A stretch of DNA of 64,000 nt from NCBI RefSeq assembly GCF_036634175.1, contig NZ_JAZIFX010000002.1, positions 1 through 64,000 of the forward strand, written 5' to 3'. Below the pieces are notes generated by a model. The model made no database searches and had not been told where the DNA came from. It was given only the letters and a program-made list of their open reading frames with translations. Shown piece by piece: positions 8,538-16,740 of the stretch. The translations under genes were made by a program, and so were the position numbers. The DNA comes from Streptomyces sp. P9-A2 (lineage in GTDB: Bacteria; Actinomycetota; Actinomycetes; Streptomycetales; Streptomycetaceae). The first letter of the stretch is position 1, and every line of letters begins with the position of its first letter.

Positions 8538-9158
8538 TTAGGCGCCGATGCCGATGTAGGAGACGTAGGTGTAGGCGCCCCAGTCGGAGTCGAGTTCGGC
8601 GATGACGTCGTCCCAGAGGTCTTCCATGGTGTCCAGGTCGCTGGCGACGAGGGCGTCGACGGCGGCGTCCCAGATGTAGCGGACTTGCCGATGCTGGATC
8701 CTCAGGTTGTCTCGGCGGCGTGGCTCGTCGACGGCGGTCTGGTCGACTGGGTGGATCTCGATGCGCGTGCCGCGGCCGTTGCGGTTGAGGTGTTGCTTGA
8801 GGGCGCCGGGGTTGGTGAGCACGTTGTGGGCTCGAAGGTTCCAGTAGGCGGTGTCGATCGCTTCGAGGTTGGCCGGGCGCGGGCGTTGGGTGCCGCGGGT
8901 CCAGGCGCGGATCGTTGTGGGGGCGGCGTGGATGCCGGCGTCGGTCAGGGCTTGGGGGCCGCCTTTGGTGGTGGTGAGATAGCGCATGCGGGCTTTCAGG
9001 CCTCGGCGGGTGTCGACCGGGGATTTGATTCCGCCGTCGATGATCATGCGCTCGAGGGCGTCTTCGAGGGCACGGGCGAGGGCGATTTTGCCGTGGACGT
9101 TTCCGGGATCGCGGTCTGCGCCGTAGTTTCCGAAGTTCTTCCATCCGTCGGTCGACAT
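8538..9158 (-). CDS. Telomere terminal-protein-like (Tpg-like) protein
   Basis: 206 residues. A central helix-turn-helix is visible (near residues 55-95, TIRAWTRGTQRPRPANLEAI), followed by a GRGTRIEIHP strand segment and a tail ending TYVSYIGIGA. This order (HTH with an RPRP-type end, a beta segment, an aromatic/aliphatic C-terminus) parallels Streptomyces terminal proteins, which prime end patching and stay bound to 5' telomere ends. The ATG directly follows the TAA of the tap-like gene with no gap, the same operon order as tap-tpg. Sequence similarity to standard Tpg is weak, so it would be a divergent type, as Tpc of SCP1 is. Alternative: an HTH regulator of the tap-like gene. Confidence 0.5.
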   Translation of the reverse strand: MSTDGWKNFGNYGADRDPGNVHGKIALARALEDALERMIIDGGIKSPVDTRRGLKARMRYLTTTKGGPQALTDAGIHAAPTTIRAWTRGTQRPRPANLEAIDTAYWNLRAHNVLTNPGALKQHLNRNGRGTRIEIHPVDQTAVDEPRRRDNLRIQHRQVRYIWDAAVDALVASDLDTMEDLWDDVIAELDSDWGAYTYVSYIGIGA

Positions 9159-12128
9159 TTATCGGGCGCTCTTCCTCGGGAGATGGTACTGGTCTTTTTG
9201 TTTCATCTGGGTGGTGAGGCGTCCTTCGGTGAATACCGTGCGCCAGTCGCCGGTGACGTGGAGTTCGTCGGTGCCGCGGACGCGAACGACGGTCAGGCTG
9301 TTGTTGTGGGCCCGGTGGGATTTGTACCAGAGGTTGGCGAATGCCTGAGAGCGGATGATGTGCATCCAGTCGGGTCGGCGGATTTCGCGGTTGACGCTTG
9401 ATTCTCCGATGGTGGAGGTGAATTTCGAGTACATGGATTTGATGTATTCAACGGTCACTGTGTCGTCGGTTTTGAGGGCGTCGGTGCGGGCCTCGGTCAG
9501 GACGCGGCGGAATTTTTCGAGGAGGCCTTCGCTGGCGCCGGAGGTCCAGCATTCGGTGATGTGCGGGGGTTCGCACAGGCCGAGGCGGGCGCAGCGGATG
9601 AGGAGGCGGATGGTGGCGTCGTCGAGGAGGACGGGGCCGTCTTCGCGGCGGTTGCCGATGGGGTCGGGCAGGTTGGGGTGGTGCCAGGTGGGGCGGGTGG
9701 GGAGGCGGTAGATGCCGGAGCGTTTGGGGTCGAAGCCGCCGTGGGGGTCGTGGATCAGGGCGCCGATGGGCAGGTGGGTCTTGAAGGCGGACAGGAAGCT
9801 GGCGTTGGTGTCGAGGGCGTTGACGGTGATCGGGGGGTGGGTGCCGTTTTGGAGGGCGTCCATGAGGTGGGTGTTGGTCCAGTTGTGGCGGCCTTCCCAG
9901 ATTTCGTCGGCGCCGTCCTTGGTTTTCTTTCGGAGGAATTCGAGGGTTTCCGGGTAGACGGTGTGTTCGTAATTTCCGCCGACGCGAGTCGCTTCAAATA
10001 GGGCCATTGCGTTCGGTACGGCCTTTTTCACGAGGGCTTCGGTTGCGGCTGCGATGTCGCCGTCGTGGTCGTGGAGGGCTTCGTCGACGGCGCGGGTGAT
10101 CATGCCGGTGAAGTAGCTGTAGTCCCGGTTGGCATAGCCGTTCTGGGACGGGGGCGGTGTGGTGCGGCGGGGCGATGGCCTGGGTGGGGCGGGCTGAGTG
10201 GGCGTGGGGTCCGGGGATGGGCTGGTGGGGGCTTGGGGAGGCGTCTGCGTGGTCGGTGCGGGAGCGTACGGGGGCGCGGCTGGGGGTGGTGTCTGTGGTG
10301 CTGAGGTGGTGGCAGTGGGACTGGCGTAGGGGTCGGTGATGCGGGCGTGGGCGAGGTCGGCGTGGAGGGTGAGGGTGGCCTGCGGGCCGAGATCGCGTTC
10401 GGTGATGGTGGCGTGGATCTGGTCGGCGTCGCGGGCCAGGGTGATGGTGATGTCGAGACTGAGCGCGGCGATCAGCTGAGGGTCGTCGGTGTCGACGGCG
10501 GCGAGGACGGGCAGCTCGTGAGTGCGGGCCAGGTGGGCGAGGGCCTGGGCGGCGTCGGTGATCTGGGACGGGCCGGACAGTGGCAGCCGGGGGTCTTCGG
10601 TGGTTTGCAGGCGGTCGACGACGATCAGGGCGAGGCCGGGCAGGTCCGGGACGCTTTCGGTGATCGCGTCGGTGGTCAGGTCGGTGCCGTCGTCGATGTA
10701 CAGCGGGGCTTGGGCCAGGTGGTGGTGGAGGGCTGCGGTGTCGTCCTGCTCGGTGGGGGTGAGGCGGCCGGCTCGCAGGCGGTGGTAGTCGACGGGCAGG
10801 TGCGCGGCGACGATGCGTGCGGCGATGTCGGCTCGGGTGAGTCCGGAGGCGGCGTACAGGACGGGCTGGTGCTGCTCGAGGGCGCTGGTGCGTGCGGCAG
10901 CGGTGGCGATCAGGCTGGATCCGGCGCCGGGGGCGGCGGCAATGAGATAGAAGCGGCCGGGCTGGAGGCCGCCGAGGGCGTCGTCGAGGGCGCGGATGCC
11001 CGTCGGCAGGCCCATCAGGGGTGTGGGGGTGGTGGTTTCACCGGTGGGGCCGGTGGTCGGGAGGACGGTGTCCAGGGCTTGCGCAAGTGCGGCTAGACGC
11101 CGCAGGGTGCGCGGCGCAGTGACGGCTGGCGGGCCGCTGGCCGGGATGCCGGTCTCGTGGCCGGTACCGGGCGTCGCGGGAGTGGGGGCCGACGGACCCG
11201 GCTCGGGCGGGGCCGATGTGGCTGGGGTGGAACCGGGTGAGGCAGGGGGCGTCTGGGCAGGTGCAGGGGTGTCTTGGGCTGCTGGTGCCGGTTCCGACCG
11301 TGGCTCCGAAGGCGTGGTGGGTGCAGCAGTCGCTTCGGCAGGAGGAGTTGTCGGCGCGGACGCGAGGTCTTTGGCTGCTTCGACTTCGGCTGCTGTGGTC
11401 GGGAGGGGGTTCTGGACTGCTTGCTGGCCCTCAGGGGGTGTTGCGGCGGAGTCTGGGGCTGCCGTTGCAGCCGGAGCCGCGGTGTCGGGTGCGGGCTCGG
11501 CTTGAAGTGCGGGCGGGATGGGAGTGCCGTCCGCGGCTGCGGCGAGCAGGACGGCGACGGGGGTCTTGTGGCGGCGCAGCACCTGGGGGTGGCCCTCGGC
11601 GCCGTACTGGATCAGGTCCCCGAGCTTTTTGCGGGCGTCCGCGAAGCTGTGGGTCGGGGCTTGAGTGAGGTTCCAGCCCAGTTTGGCTGCGTGGGCGGGG
11701 GTGGTGAGCAGTGCGTGGTGCGGGCCGCGCGTCAGGGGCGTGGGTTGCCCTTGGATGGCTGCGTCGATCAACTGCTTGAGTGTGCTGCGGGCCTCGTGCA
11801 GCGTCGCTGGGCCGGTGCGCGCCAGGGTGTGTGGTGTTTCCGCGTCAGGGGCGGTGGGAGTTGTTCCCGGGGCCTCCAACATGCCTTCGACTGACTCGGG
11901 AGTGTTCTCGCCGTGTCGGCGGCCGGCGTCTTCGGAGACTGTCGTGGTCGCTGCGGACGAAGTGGGAGGCGTCGGGAAACTCAGGGGCCAGTTGCCCGCC
12001 CAGCGCGGAGCCGGGTCGGACGGCTCCTCCGTTGAGGCTGCAGGCGGGGCAGTGGGGGCGGGGTTGTCCGGCACGGCCGCGCCGGAAGACGCCTCATCGG
12101 CGGTATGGAATGAATGCGAGGAAGACAC
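9159..12128 (-). CDS. Tap-like telomere/replication protein with Phd-like repeats and DnaB-like domain
   Basis: 989 residues from GTG 12128, chosen because GGAG lies seven bases upstream; the frame stays open to 12230. Order: proline-rich start; two Phd-antitoxin-like modules near residues 105-150 and 158-195 (SFADARKKLGDLI, then HKTPVAVLLAA); a Pro/Ala/Thr linker; a DnaB C-terminal-like RecA fold near 370-590, with APGAGSSL where a Walker A would be (Ser replaces the Lys) and LALIVVDRLQ as Walker B; a second linker; and a C-terminal region near 660-989. There DTNASF (about 772), a FDPKRSG block and a later RPDW block parallel the polymerase-like part of Streptomyces Tap. Tap binds telomere single strands and recruits Tpg. 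The missing lysine suggests the RecA part does not hydrolyse ATP normally. Overlaps nothing upstream; GTTACATAA sites precede it. Confidence 0.55.
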   Translation of the reverse strand: MSSSHSFHTADEASSGAAVPDNPAPTAPPAASTEEPSDPAPRWAGNWPLSFPTPPTSSAATTTVSEDAGRRHGENTPESVEGMLEAPGTTPTAPDAETPHTLARTGPATLHEARSTLKQLIDAAIQGQPTPLTRGPHHALLTTPAHAAKLGWNLTQAPTHSFADARKKLGDLIQYGAEGHPQVLRRHKTPVAVLLAAAADGTPIPPALQAEPAPDTAAPAATAAPDSAATPPEGQQAVQNPLPTTAAEVEAAKDLASAPTTPPAEATAAPTTPSEPRSEPAPAAQDTPAPAQTPPASPGSTPATSAPPEPGPSAPTPATPGTGHETGIPASGPPAVTAPRTLRRLAALAQALDTVLPTTGPTGETTTPTPLMGLPTGIRALDDALGGLQPGRFYLIAAAPGAGSSLIATAAARTSALEQHQPVLYAASGLTRADIAARIVAAHLPVDYHRLRAGRLTPTEQDDTAALHHHLAQAPLYIDDGTDLTTDAITESVPDLPGLALIVVDRLQTTEDPRLPLSGPSQITDAAQALAHLARTHELPVLAAVDTDDPQLIAALSLDITITLARDADQIHATITERDLGPQATLTLHADLAHARITDPYASPTATTSAPQTPPPAAPPYAPAPTTQTPPQAPTSPSPDPTPTQPAPPRPSPRRTTPPPSQNGYANRDYSYFTGMITRAVDEALHDHDGDIAAATEALVKKAVPNAMALFEATRVGGNYEHTVYPETLEFLRKKTKDGADEIWEGRHNWTNTHLMDALQNGTHPPITVNALDTNASFLSAFKTHLPIGALIHDPHGGFDPKRSGIYRLPTRPTWHHPNLPDPIGNRREDGPVLLDDATIRLLIRCARLGLCEPPHITECWTSGASEGLLEKFRRVLTEARTDALKTDDTVTVEYIKSMYSKFTSTIGESSVNREIRRPDWMHIIRSQAFANLWYKSHRAHNNSLTVVRVRGTDELHVTGDWRTVFTEGRLTTQMKQKDQYHLPRKSAR

Positions 12129-12232
12129 CCGGGGACTCCAAAAGCAGAAGCGGCAAGCGGGTTGTGAGGGGAAGTTCGGGCAGTCGGCTCGGGAGCGGCC
12201 GCCAGCAGATGCGGAACGACCGCGCCACAAAA

Positions 12233-12293
12233 ATGTAACGCTGGCACCCCAGTCTAGCTGACGTTACATAACGTTGCCCCAAGTTATGTAACG
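12233..12293. promoter_or_regulatory. GTTACATAAC sites upstream of tap-like gene
   Basis: Three copies: ATGTAACG at 12233-12240, ACGTTACATAACGT (14-base palindrome) at 12261-12274, and GTTATGTAACG at 12283-12293. They sit just upstream of the tap-like start and between it and the end of the HTH gene. The same motif is clustered at 113-508. Likely a protein-binding site controlling tap-tpg or forming part of an origin. Confidence 0.5.
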
Positions 12294-12365
12294 CCACGGT
12301 TGACGTCGTGGATGCTCACGCCCGGTCCTGCCCAGGAGGATGGCAGGCAGGTGGTCCGGGAGGTG

Positions 12366-13322
12366 TCAGGCGTGATCGGCACCGCGCCCCGTGGGAGTGG
12401 CGCGCTCTGCCACGGCCTTCAACTGGGCACGGAAGGCGGCCTGCTCGGCGGCCCGCGCTTGCCTTTCAGCCTCGTCTTCCGGCTCGCCTTCGCCCTCGAA
12501 TTCGTCGTAGTCCTCGTACAGCCAGTCGTCCCTGGACTGCCGATCGCGTATCCGATCCTCGTAGTCCTCGTACGTCTCGTCCGGATGGATCTGTCCGGTG
12601 CGTCGCTTGATCTCCTCGTCGCGCTCGCGGCGTTCGAGGTACTCCTGCACGGCCGGGTCGGCGTCCGCGCACGCGTACCCTCTGCCTCGCCGGGGCGGTT
12701 CGGGCGGTCGCCGGCGGTCCTCGATGCGGTCGAGGACCGCATGCCACTGGGCGGCGTCCACGACGCTCACGTCGAAGGCTTTCAGGAGCACGGATAGCTG
12801 CTCTCGGCTGGGCAGGACCTTCCCGTTGAGGATCAGGTGGGCTGTCGAACGCGGTACACGGTGCCCGTCGGCCTTGGTCGCCTTCTCGATGGCGCTGTAA
12901 GAGGGCCGGCCGGCCCTCAGGCGCAGTCGCGTCAGTTCCTGGCCCAGAGAGGCGGGGGTGCGGATCTGCCGGGTCCGTCGGCCTCGGCCGGCCAGGTGCG
13001 GGCGGGCCTTCTCGATCGCAGCTGCCTTCCACAGGCTCAGAGCTGTCGCTTCCCGCCGCTGCGTGGAGTGGCTGCCGGGATCGCCAGCAGCGCGGGCGTA
13101 GGCGAGGACGGTCTCGAGCGGGGGCAAGTGGGTGCCGCGGGCGACCTGGCTGAGGGTGGAGGCTCCGCGATACCCGGGCGCGTTCGGTGGGCCGGTGCGC
13201 TCGGACAGTGTGGCGTAGGTGGTACGGGTCTCGTCCTTGAGCTGGCGCAGGTAGACGGCCAGGGCCCGCAGCCGGGGGCTGATGCCGGCGGCGACAGGTT
13301 TGGTGGGGCGGCCCATCTTCAC
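12366..13322 (-). CDS. Helix-turn-helix DNA-binding protein
   Basis: 318 residues from GTG 13322, which overlaps the stop of the upstream small gene (GTGA); ATG 13316 is an alternative. Residues about 15-80 form an XRE-like HTH (TLSQVARGTHLPPLETVLAY), and a second HTH-like unit occurs near 125-180 (YSAIEKATKADG, then PSREQLSVLLKAFDV). The C-terminal third is highly charged with DETYEDYEDRIRDRQ-type acidic/basic repeats, probably a coiled or disordered tail. It lies upstream of the tap-like gene in the same direction and could regulate it through the GTTACATAA sites between them. Such HTH plus small-membrane-protein pairs are common in actinomycete plasmids. Confidence 0.7.
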   Translation of the reverse strand: MKMGRPTKPVAAGISPRLRALAVYLRQLKDETRTTYATLSERTGPPNAPGYRGASTLSQVARGTHLPPLETVLAYARAAGDPGSHSTQRREATALSLWKAAAIEKARPHLAGRGRRTRQIRTPASLGQELTRLRLRAGRPSYSAIEKATKADGHRVPRSTAHLILNGKVLPSREQLSVLLKAFDVSVVDAAQWHAVLDRIEDRRRPPEPPRRGRGYACADADPAVQEYLERRERDEEIKRRTGQIHPDETYEDYEDRIRDRQSRDDWLYEDYDEFEGEGEPEDEAERQARAAEQAAFRAQLKAVAERATPTGRGADHA

Positions 13323-13582
13323 CGGCTGCGGCGGCGGGAGGGCTTGGCAACGTCGCTGGAGCGGCGGCCGGTGATCAGGTCGGCCACTGCGGCGGCCACC
13401 ACGACCAGCGCGGCCGGCACGGGCCTGTCACCGGCGGCCAGTCCGGCCGATGCCAGGACGACCACGACGATGACCACGACCTCGGGGATGCCCAGCCGAC
13501 TCGGCTGGGTGCGGGCAGGGAGGTGGCTGGCGCAGAACGCCGGCGGCTCGGGGCTGGCGCCGGGCAGGGGGAGGACGGACAT
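13319..13582 (-). CDS. Small membrane protein, 87 residues
   Basis: ATG 13582 with GGAG six to seven bases upstream. Two hydrophobic segments are seen, VVVIVVVVLASAGLAAG and PAALVVVAAAVADLI, separated by GDRPV, giving a helical hairpin, and a basic tail ending SRRRSR. The stop overlaps the start of the HTH gene (GTGA), which supports it being translated. Small two-helix proteins of this kind (Spd-like) occur beside regulators on Streptomyces plasmids. Specific function unknown. Confidence 0.65.
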   Translation of the reverse strand: MSVLPLPGASPEPPAFCASHLPARTQPSRLGIPEVVVIVVVVLASAGLAAGDRPVPAALVVVAAAVADLITGRRSSDVAKPSRRRSR

Positions 13583-14077
13583 GAACAGCTCCAGGAAGGT
13601 AGGGGTGAGACACCCAAGCCGGGTAATTCGGGAAGGGATTGGTGCGAGGCGTATCCCGCCGTCGATGCCTCAAGGTTCCCTCGCCGACGCTCTCAAGGCC
13701 AGCCTGATCGGCGCCCGTTCAGACTGACGTGTTCACCGTCGTGAAACTCCGGTACGTCGTTCGTCCCTGCTCAGACCACCTGGAAAATCGGGTTGACCCG
13801 AAATCGTCCAGGGCCTGCACCGTCCCTGGTGCAGCTGGCCGAGAGGCATACGAAACGGAATTCCCGACCCAGGGAACGAGGTCGAGTGGGAGACAAGGGC
13901 GGCTGGTTCCTGTTCTTTGGCTGGCAGCAGCCCGCCGTGGCGGGTGACGGAGAACGGGGTACATATCCGCTTTCGGGGTGCAGAGAGTGTGTGGCTGCGA
14001 CAATGAAGCACCGCGGGGGGCGGGTGGGGCGACTTCGCTGTAGGTGAGGGTGCAGCCTCTTTGCGTGAAGGGGGAAC
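13583..14077. promoter_or_regulatory. Divergent intergenic region with two palindromes
   Basis: This 495-base gap separates the minus-strand HTH operon from the plus-strand 14078 operon, so it should hold both promoters. A 14-base operator-like palindrome, TCGGGT-TG-ACCCGA, lies at 13788-13801. A hairpin with arms 13815-13821 and 13828-13834 (CTGCACC) follows. No convincing gene is seen inside. Confidence 0.45.
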
Positions 14078-14677
14078 GTGGGGGCGTGGTTTGAGCGCAT
14101 GGCGGCTGTCCCTGGCCTTGCTTTTGCCGGGAGCCCGGATGTCACGCGGGAGACGCTGCCGGGCGCAGGGATTCGTCCGGACGAGTCGTACGGCTCGCCG
14201 ATGTGGCCGACCGCCGAGGGGAGTACGTCTGCGACACCGGCCAGCCGGCACGTGCCCTTCGACGCGCGCGGCGCTGAGCTGATCGCCCGTGTCTGGGAGG
14301 CGCTGGAGCTTCCGGGCTCGGCCAGGGACTACCACTTTGTTCTACAGAGCGCGGTCGATCGGCTGTGGAGTACACGTCGTGCGGAGCCTGAGTCCCTCGC
14401 CGCGCTTGAGGTGTTCGCCCTGCTGGACTTGGAGTTGATGGAAGCAATCCCGCACGCGGTGTCCTTCGACACCACTGACGCTCCGGCGGCGTTTGTGCGG
14501 GTGTCCTCGGTGCCACGGTTGATCGGCCTGTTGGAACGCGAAGGCGCCTTCACCGAAGCACTTGGGCTGGCGCGGCGGTTGGCCCGTTTCGAGCAGGGCG
14601 AGGATGTGGCGGCCCGGCTGTCGGAGAAAGCCCAGGCTCTGGTTGCCGAGGCTGCGGCACAGGGTGGATCGTCATGA
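14078..14677 (+). CDS. Unknown 199-residue protein, first gene of nuclease-helicase-TerD operon
   Basis: Starts at GTG 14078 with GGGGGA upstream. No family recognised. The first 60 residues are Gly/Pro/Ser-rich; the rest is helical and acidic (LESLAALEVF- and LARRLARFEQGED-type helices). Its stop overlaps the ATG of the nuclease-helicase gene (ATGA), so the two are translated together and the product is likely an accessory or regulatory subunit of that enzyme. Promoter should lie in the 13583-14077 gap. Confidence 0.6.
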   Translation: MGAWFERMAAVPGLAFAGSPDVTRETLPGAGIRPDESYGSPMWPTAEGSTSATPASRHVPFDARGAELIARVWEALELPGSARDYHFVLQSAVDRLWSTRRAEPESLAALEVFALLDLELMEAIPHAVSFDTTDAPAAFVRVSSVPRLIGLLEREGAFTEALGLARRLARFEQGEDVAARLSEKAQALVAEAAAQGGSS

Positions 14678-16740
14678 GTGCAGGTCTGGAGCGACTGATC
14701 CCGGCTGCCTCCTACTTGGAGGAGGCGTTCTTGCGGTGGGTGCTCACGCCGGCCGTGGACGCGTCGATCGTTGCGCGGGTGCACAGTCAGCACCCGGTCA
14801 CCGTCAACGAGCGCGCTTACCGGCTGGACTACCTGATCGCGGGTGAGGCGCTGCAGTTGGCCGTCGAGCTCGACGGGTTCGCCTTTCACAGTGACCGGGC
14901 CGCGTTCACCTACGACCGGCTGCGACAGAACGATCTGGCCGCGACCGGTCTGACGGTGCTGCGGTTCTCCTACGACGCGGTGCGTACGGACACGGCGCGC
15001 TGTGTGGCCCAGTTGCAGGCAATGCTGCGGCAGGATCCGCTCCTGGCGCCGCTGGTGACTGCCGTGCCGCGCATCGAGGTCCCGGACATGGCCGGCGATC
15101 CGATGCGGGCGGCCGATCCACCTTGCGGTGCCGAACTGCCTTCGGCTGGCGCGTACTTCGCCGGTGTGCGGCCCATGGTGGACCGGGCGCCGTTGCGGGA
15201 GTGCCAGGACGAGGCGTTGGCCGCGTTGTCGAACTACTACGCCTCCGGCGGCCGACATGCGGCTGCAGTGATGGCGGTGGGGTCGGGCAAGACGGCCTTG
15301 GGGGTCGCGGCCGCATTGTCGTTCAGCAGACGGCGGGCGTTGGTCGTGACCCCGGGCTCGGTCATCCGCGGTACCTTCGCCAAGGCCCTCGATGCGGGGA
15401 TGCCGGGCAACGTCCTGTATGGGCTGGCGGGCGGGCCGCTGCTGCCCGGCGCTCGCCCGCCGGCCACGCTCGTCCTGGACGCGGACGACGGCCAGATCAG
15501 CCAGGTCAGCCGTGAGCGGCTTCTGGACGCGGACATCCTGGTCACCAACTTCCATGCGCTGGGCACGGGTGACAGTGGCAGAGACCTGCTGGCCAAGCTG
15601 GAGCCGGAGGACATCGACTTCATCGTCGTCGACGAGGCGCACATCGCGGCCAGCGCCTCCTACCAGCGGCTGTTCGCCCACTTCCAGGGTGCGCGCACAC
15701 TGCTGATGTCGGCGTGCTTCCAGCGCTTGGACGGCAAGCCGATCGACGCCGACGTCGTCTACCGCTACCGGCTGGTGGACTCCGTCGCGGACGGGTCGGC
15801 GAAAAACCTGCGGGTGCACCGGTTCGATCCCGAGGTGGCGTCGACGGTGTATGAGGCGGTGTGGCCGGACGGGCGGCGCGAGCAGATTGTGGGCCGTGAT
15901 GCTTTGCTGGCCACGCTGGGCGACGAGCGGAAGATGGCACGCGTCACCGCACAGTCCGAGGCGCCGATCCGCCAGGTGATGGCCGTGACGCGGGCGTGTC
16001 TGGATGCGCAGGCCAAGCTGCTTGCACCCGTCAAGCCGAGGGTGCTGTTCGCAGCGATGGGCCAGGCACATGCTGAACAGATCGCGCGGATCGCCGAGGA
16101 GTACGGGATCCCCAGTGCCACGCTGCACCACAGCATGCCCGCCTCCGCGATCGCCTCCACCCGGCGGCGCTTCGAGTCCGACGCCGGGGATCTGCAGGGC
16201 ATCGTGCAGCTGCGGATGCTCGGCCAGGGCTACGACTTCCCGCCCATCACCGTGGTCGTGCCGCTGCGCCCCTATGGCAGCTTCGGCGAGTTCTACCAGT
16301 TCGTCGGCCGCGGTGTCCGCGTCCTGCGCCAGACCGTGGTGCATGCCGACCAGCAGTACCTGGACGTGGTCTGCCATGCCGAACTCGGCTTGGAGGAGCA
16401 TCTGGAGGCCATGTGCGCGGACAACGACATGGATCCCGCTGTGCTCCTGGATGTCCCGCTGATCGACGCCACCGTCATGGAAGGGGAACTCCCCGGCCCC
16501 GACGGCGCCGCGGAGGGGGCCGGTGGGGGGCTGAGCGGGGTGGACGCGTTCGTGCTGTACGAGCGGGGACGCGTCGAGCAGCGCGTGGTCCACGAGTTGG
16601 ACCGTGTGGAGGCCCGAAGGACGGAGCGGGAGATGCAGCTGATGGCCCAGCGCTACGCCGTCTATGCGCAGAACACCGCTGCGCCGGTGCCGTTTGAGCA
16701 GTTCGTCGAGTACATGCGGAGGCTGACTGGTGGCCAGTGA
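14674..16740 (+). CDS. DUF559-type nuclease fused to SF2 helicase
   Basis: 688 residues. N-terminal nuclease of the Vsr/DUF559 kind: Asp52, then VELDGFAFH with Glu65 and Asp67, then DRLRQNDLAATGLTVLRF, the standard layout of that PD-(D/E)xK branch. The helicase follows: motif I AVGSGKT (Lys206), motif II DEAH (320-323), and motif VI QFVGRGVRVLR (542-551), with a DNA-handling C-terminal helical region. Predicted to unwind and nick DNA, using ATP. The pairing of a DUF559 nuclease with a DEAH helicase is seen in restriction-like and repair enzymes. It overlaps both neighbours (ATGA at the front; the next GTG lies 11 bases inside its end), so it acts with the TerD-fusion protein. Confidence 0.82.
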   Translation: MSAGLERLIPAASYLEEAFLRWVLTPAVDASIVARVHSQHPVTVNERAYRLDYLIAGEALQLAVELDGFAFHSDRAAFTYDRLRQNDLAATGLTVLRFSYDAVRTDTARCVAQLQAMLRQDPLLAPLVTAVPRIEVPDMAGDPMRAADPPCGAELPSAGAYFAGVRPMVDRAPLRECQDEALAALSNYYASGGRHAAAVMAVGSGKTALGVAAALSFSRRRALVVTPGSVIRGTFAKALDAGMPGNVLYGLAGGPLLPGARPPATLVLDADDGQISQVSRERLLDADILVTNFHALGTGDSGRDLLAKLEPEDIDFIVVDEAHIAASASYQRLFAHFQGARTLLMSACFQRLDGKPIDADVVYRYRLVDSVADGSAKNLRVHRFDPEVASTVYEAVWPDGRREQIVGRDALLATLGDERKMARVTAQSEAPIRQVMAVTRACLDAQAKLLAPVKPRVLFAAMGQAHAEQIARIAEEYGIPSATLHHSMPASAIASTRRRFESDAGDLQGIVQLRMLGQGYDFPPITVVVPLRPYGSFGEFYQFVGRGVRVLRQTVVHADQQYLDVVCHAELGLEEHLEAMCADNDMDPAVLLDVPLIDATVMEGELPGPDGAAEGAGGGLSGVDAFVLYERGRVEQRVVHELDRVEARRTEREMQLMAQRYAVYAQNTAAPVPFEQFVEYMRRLTGGQ

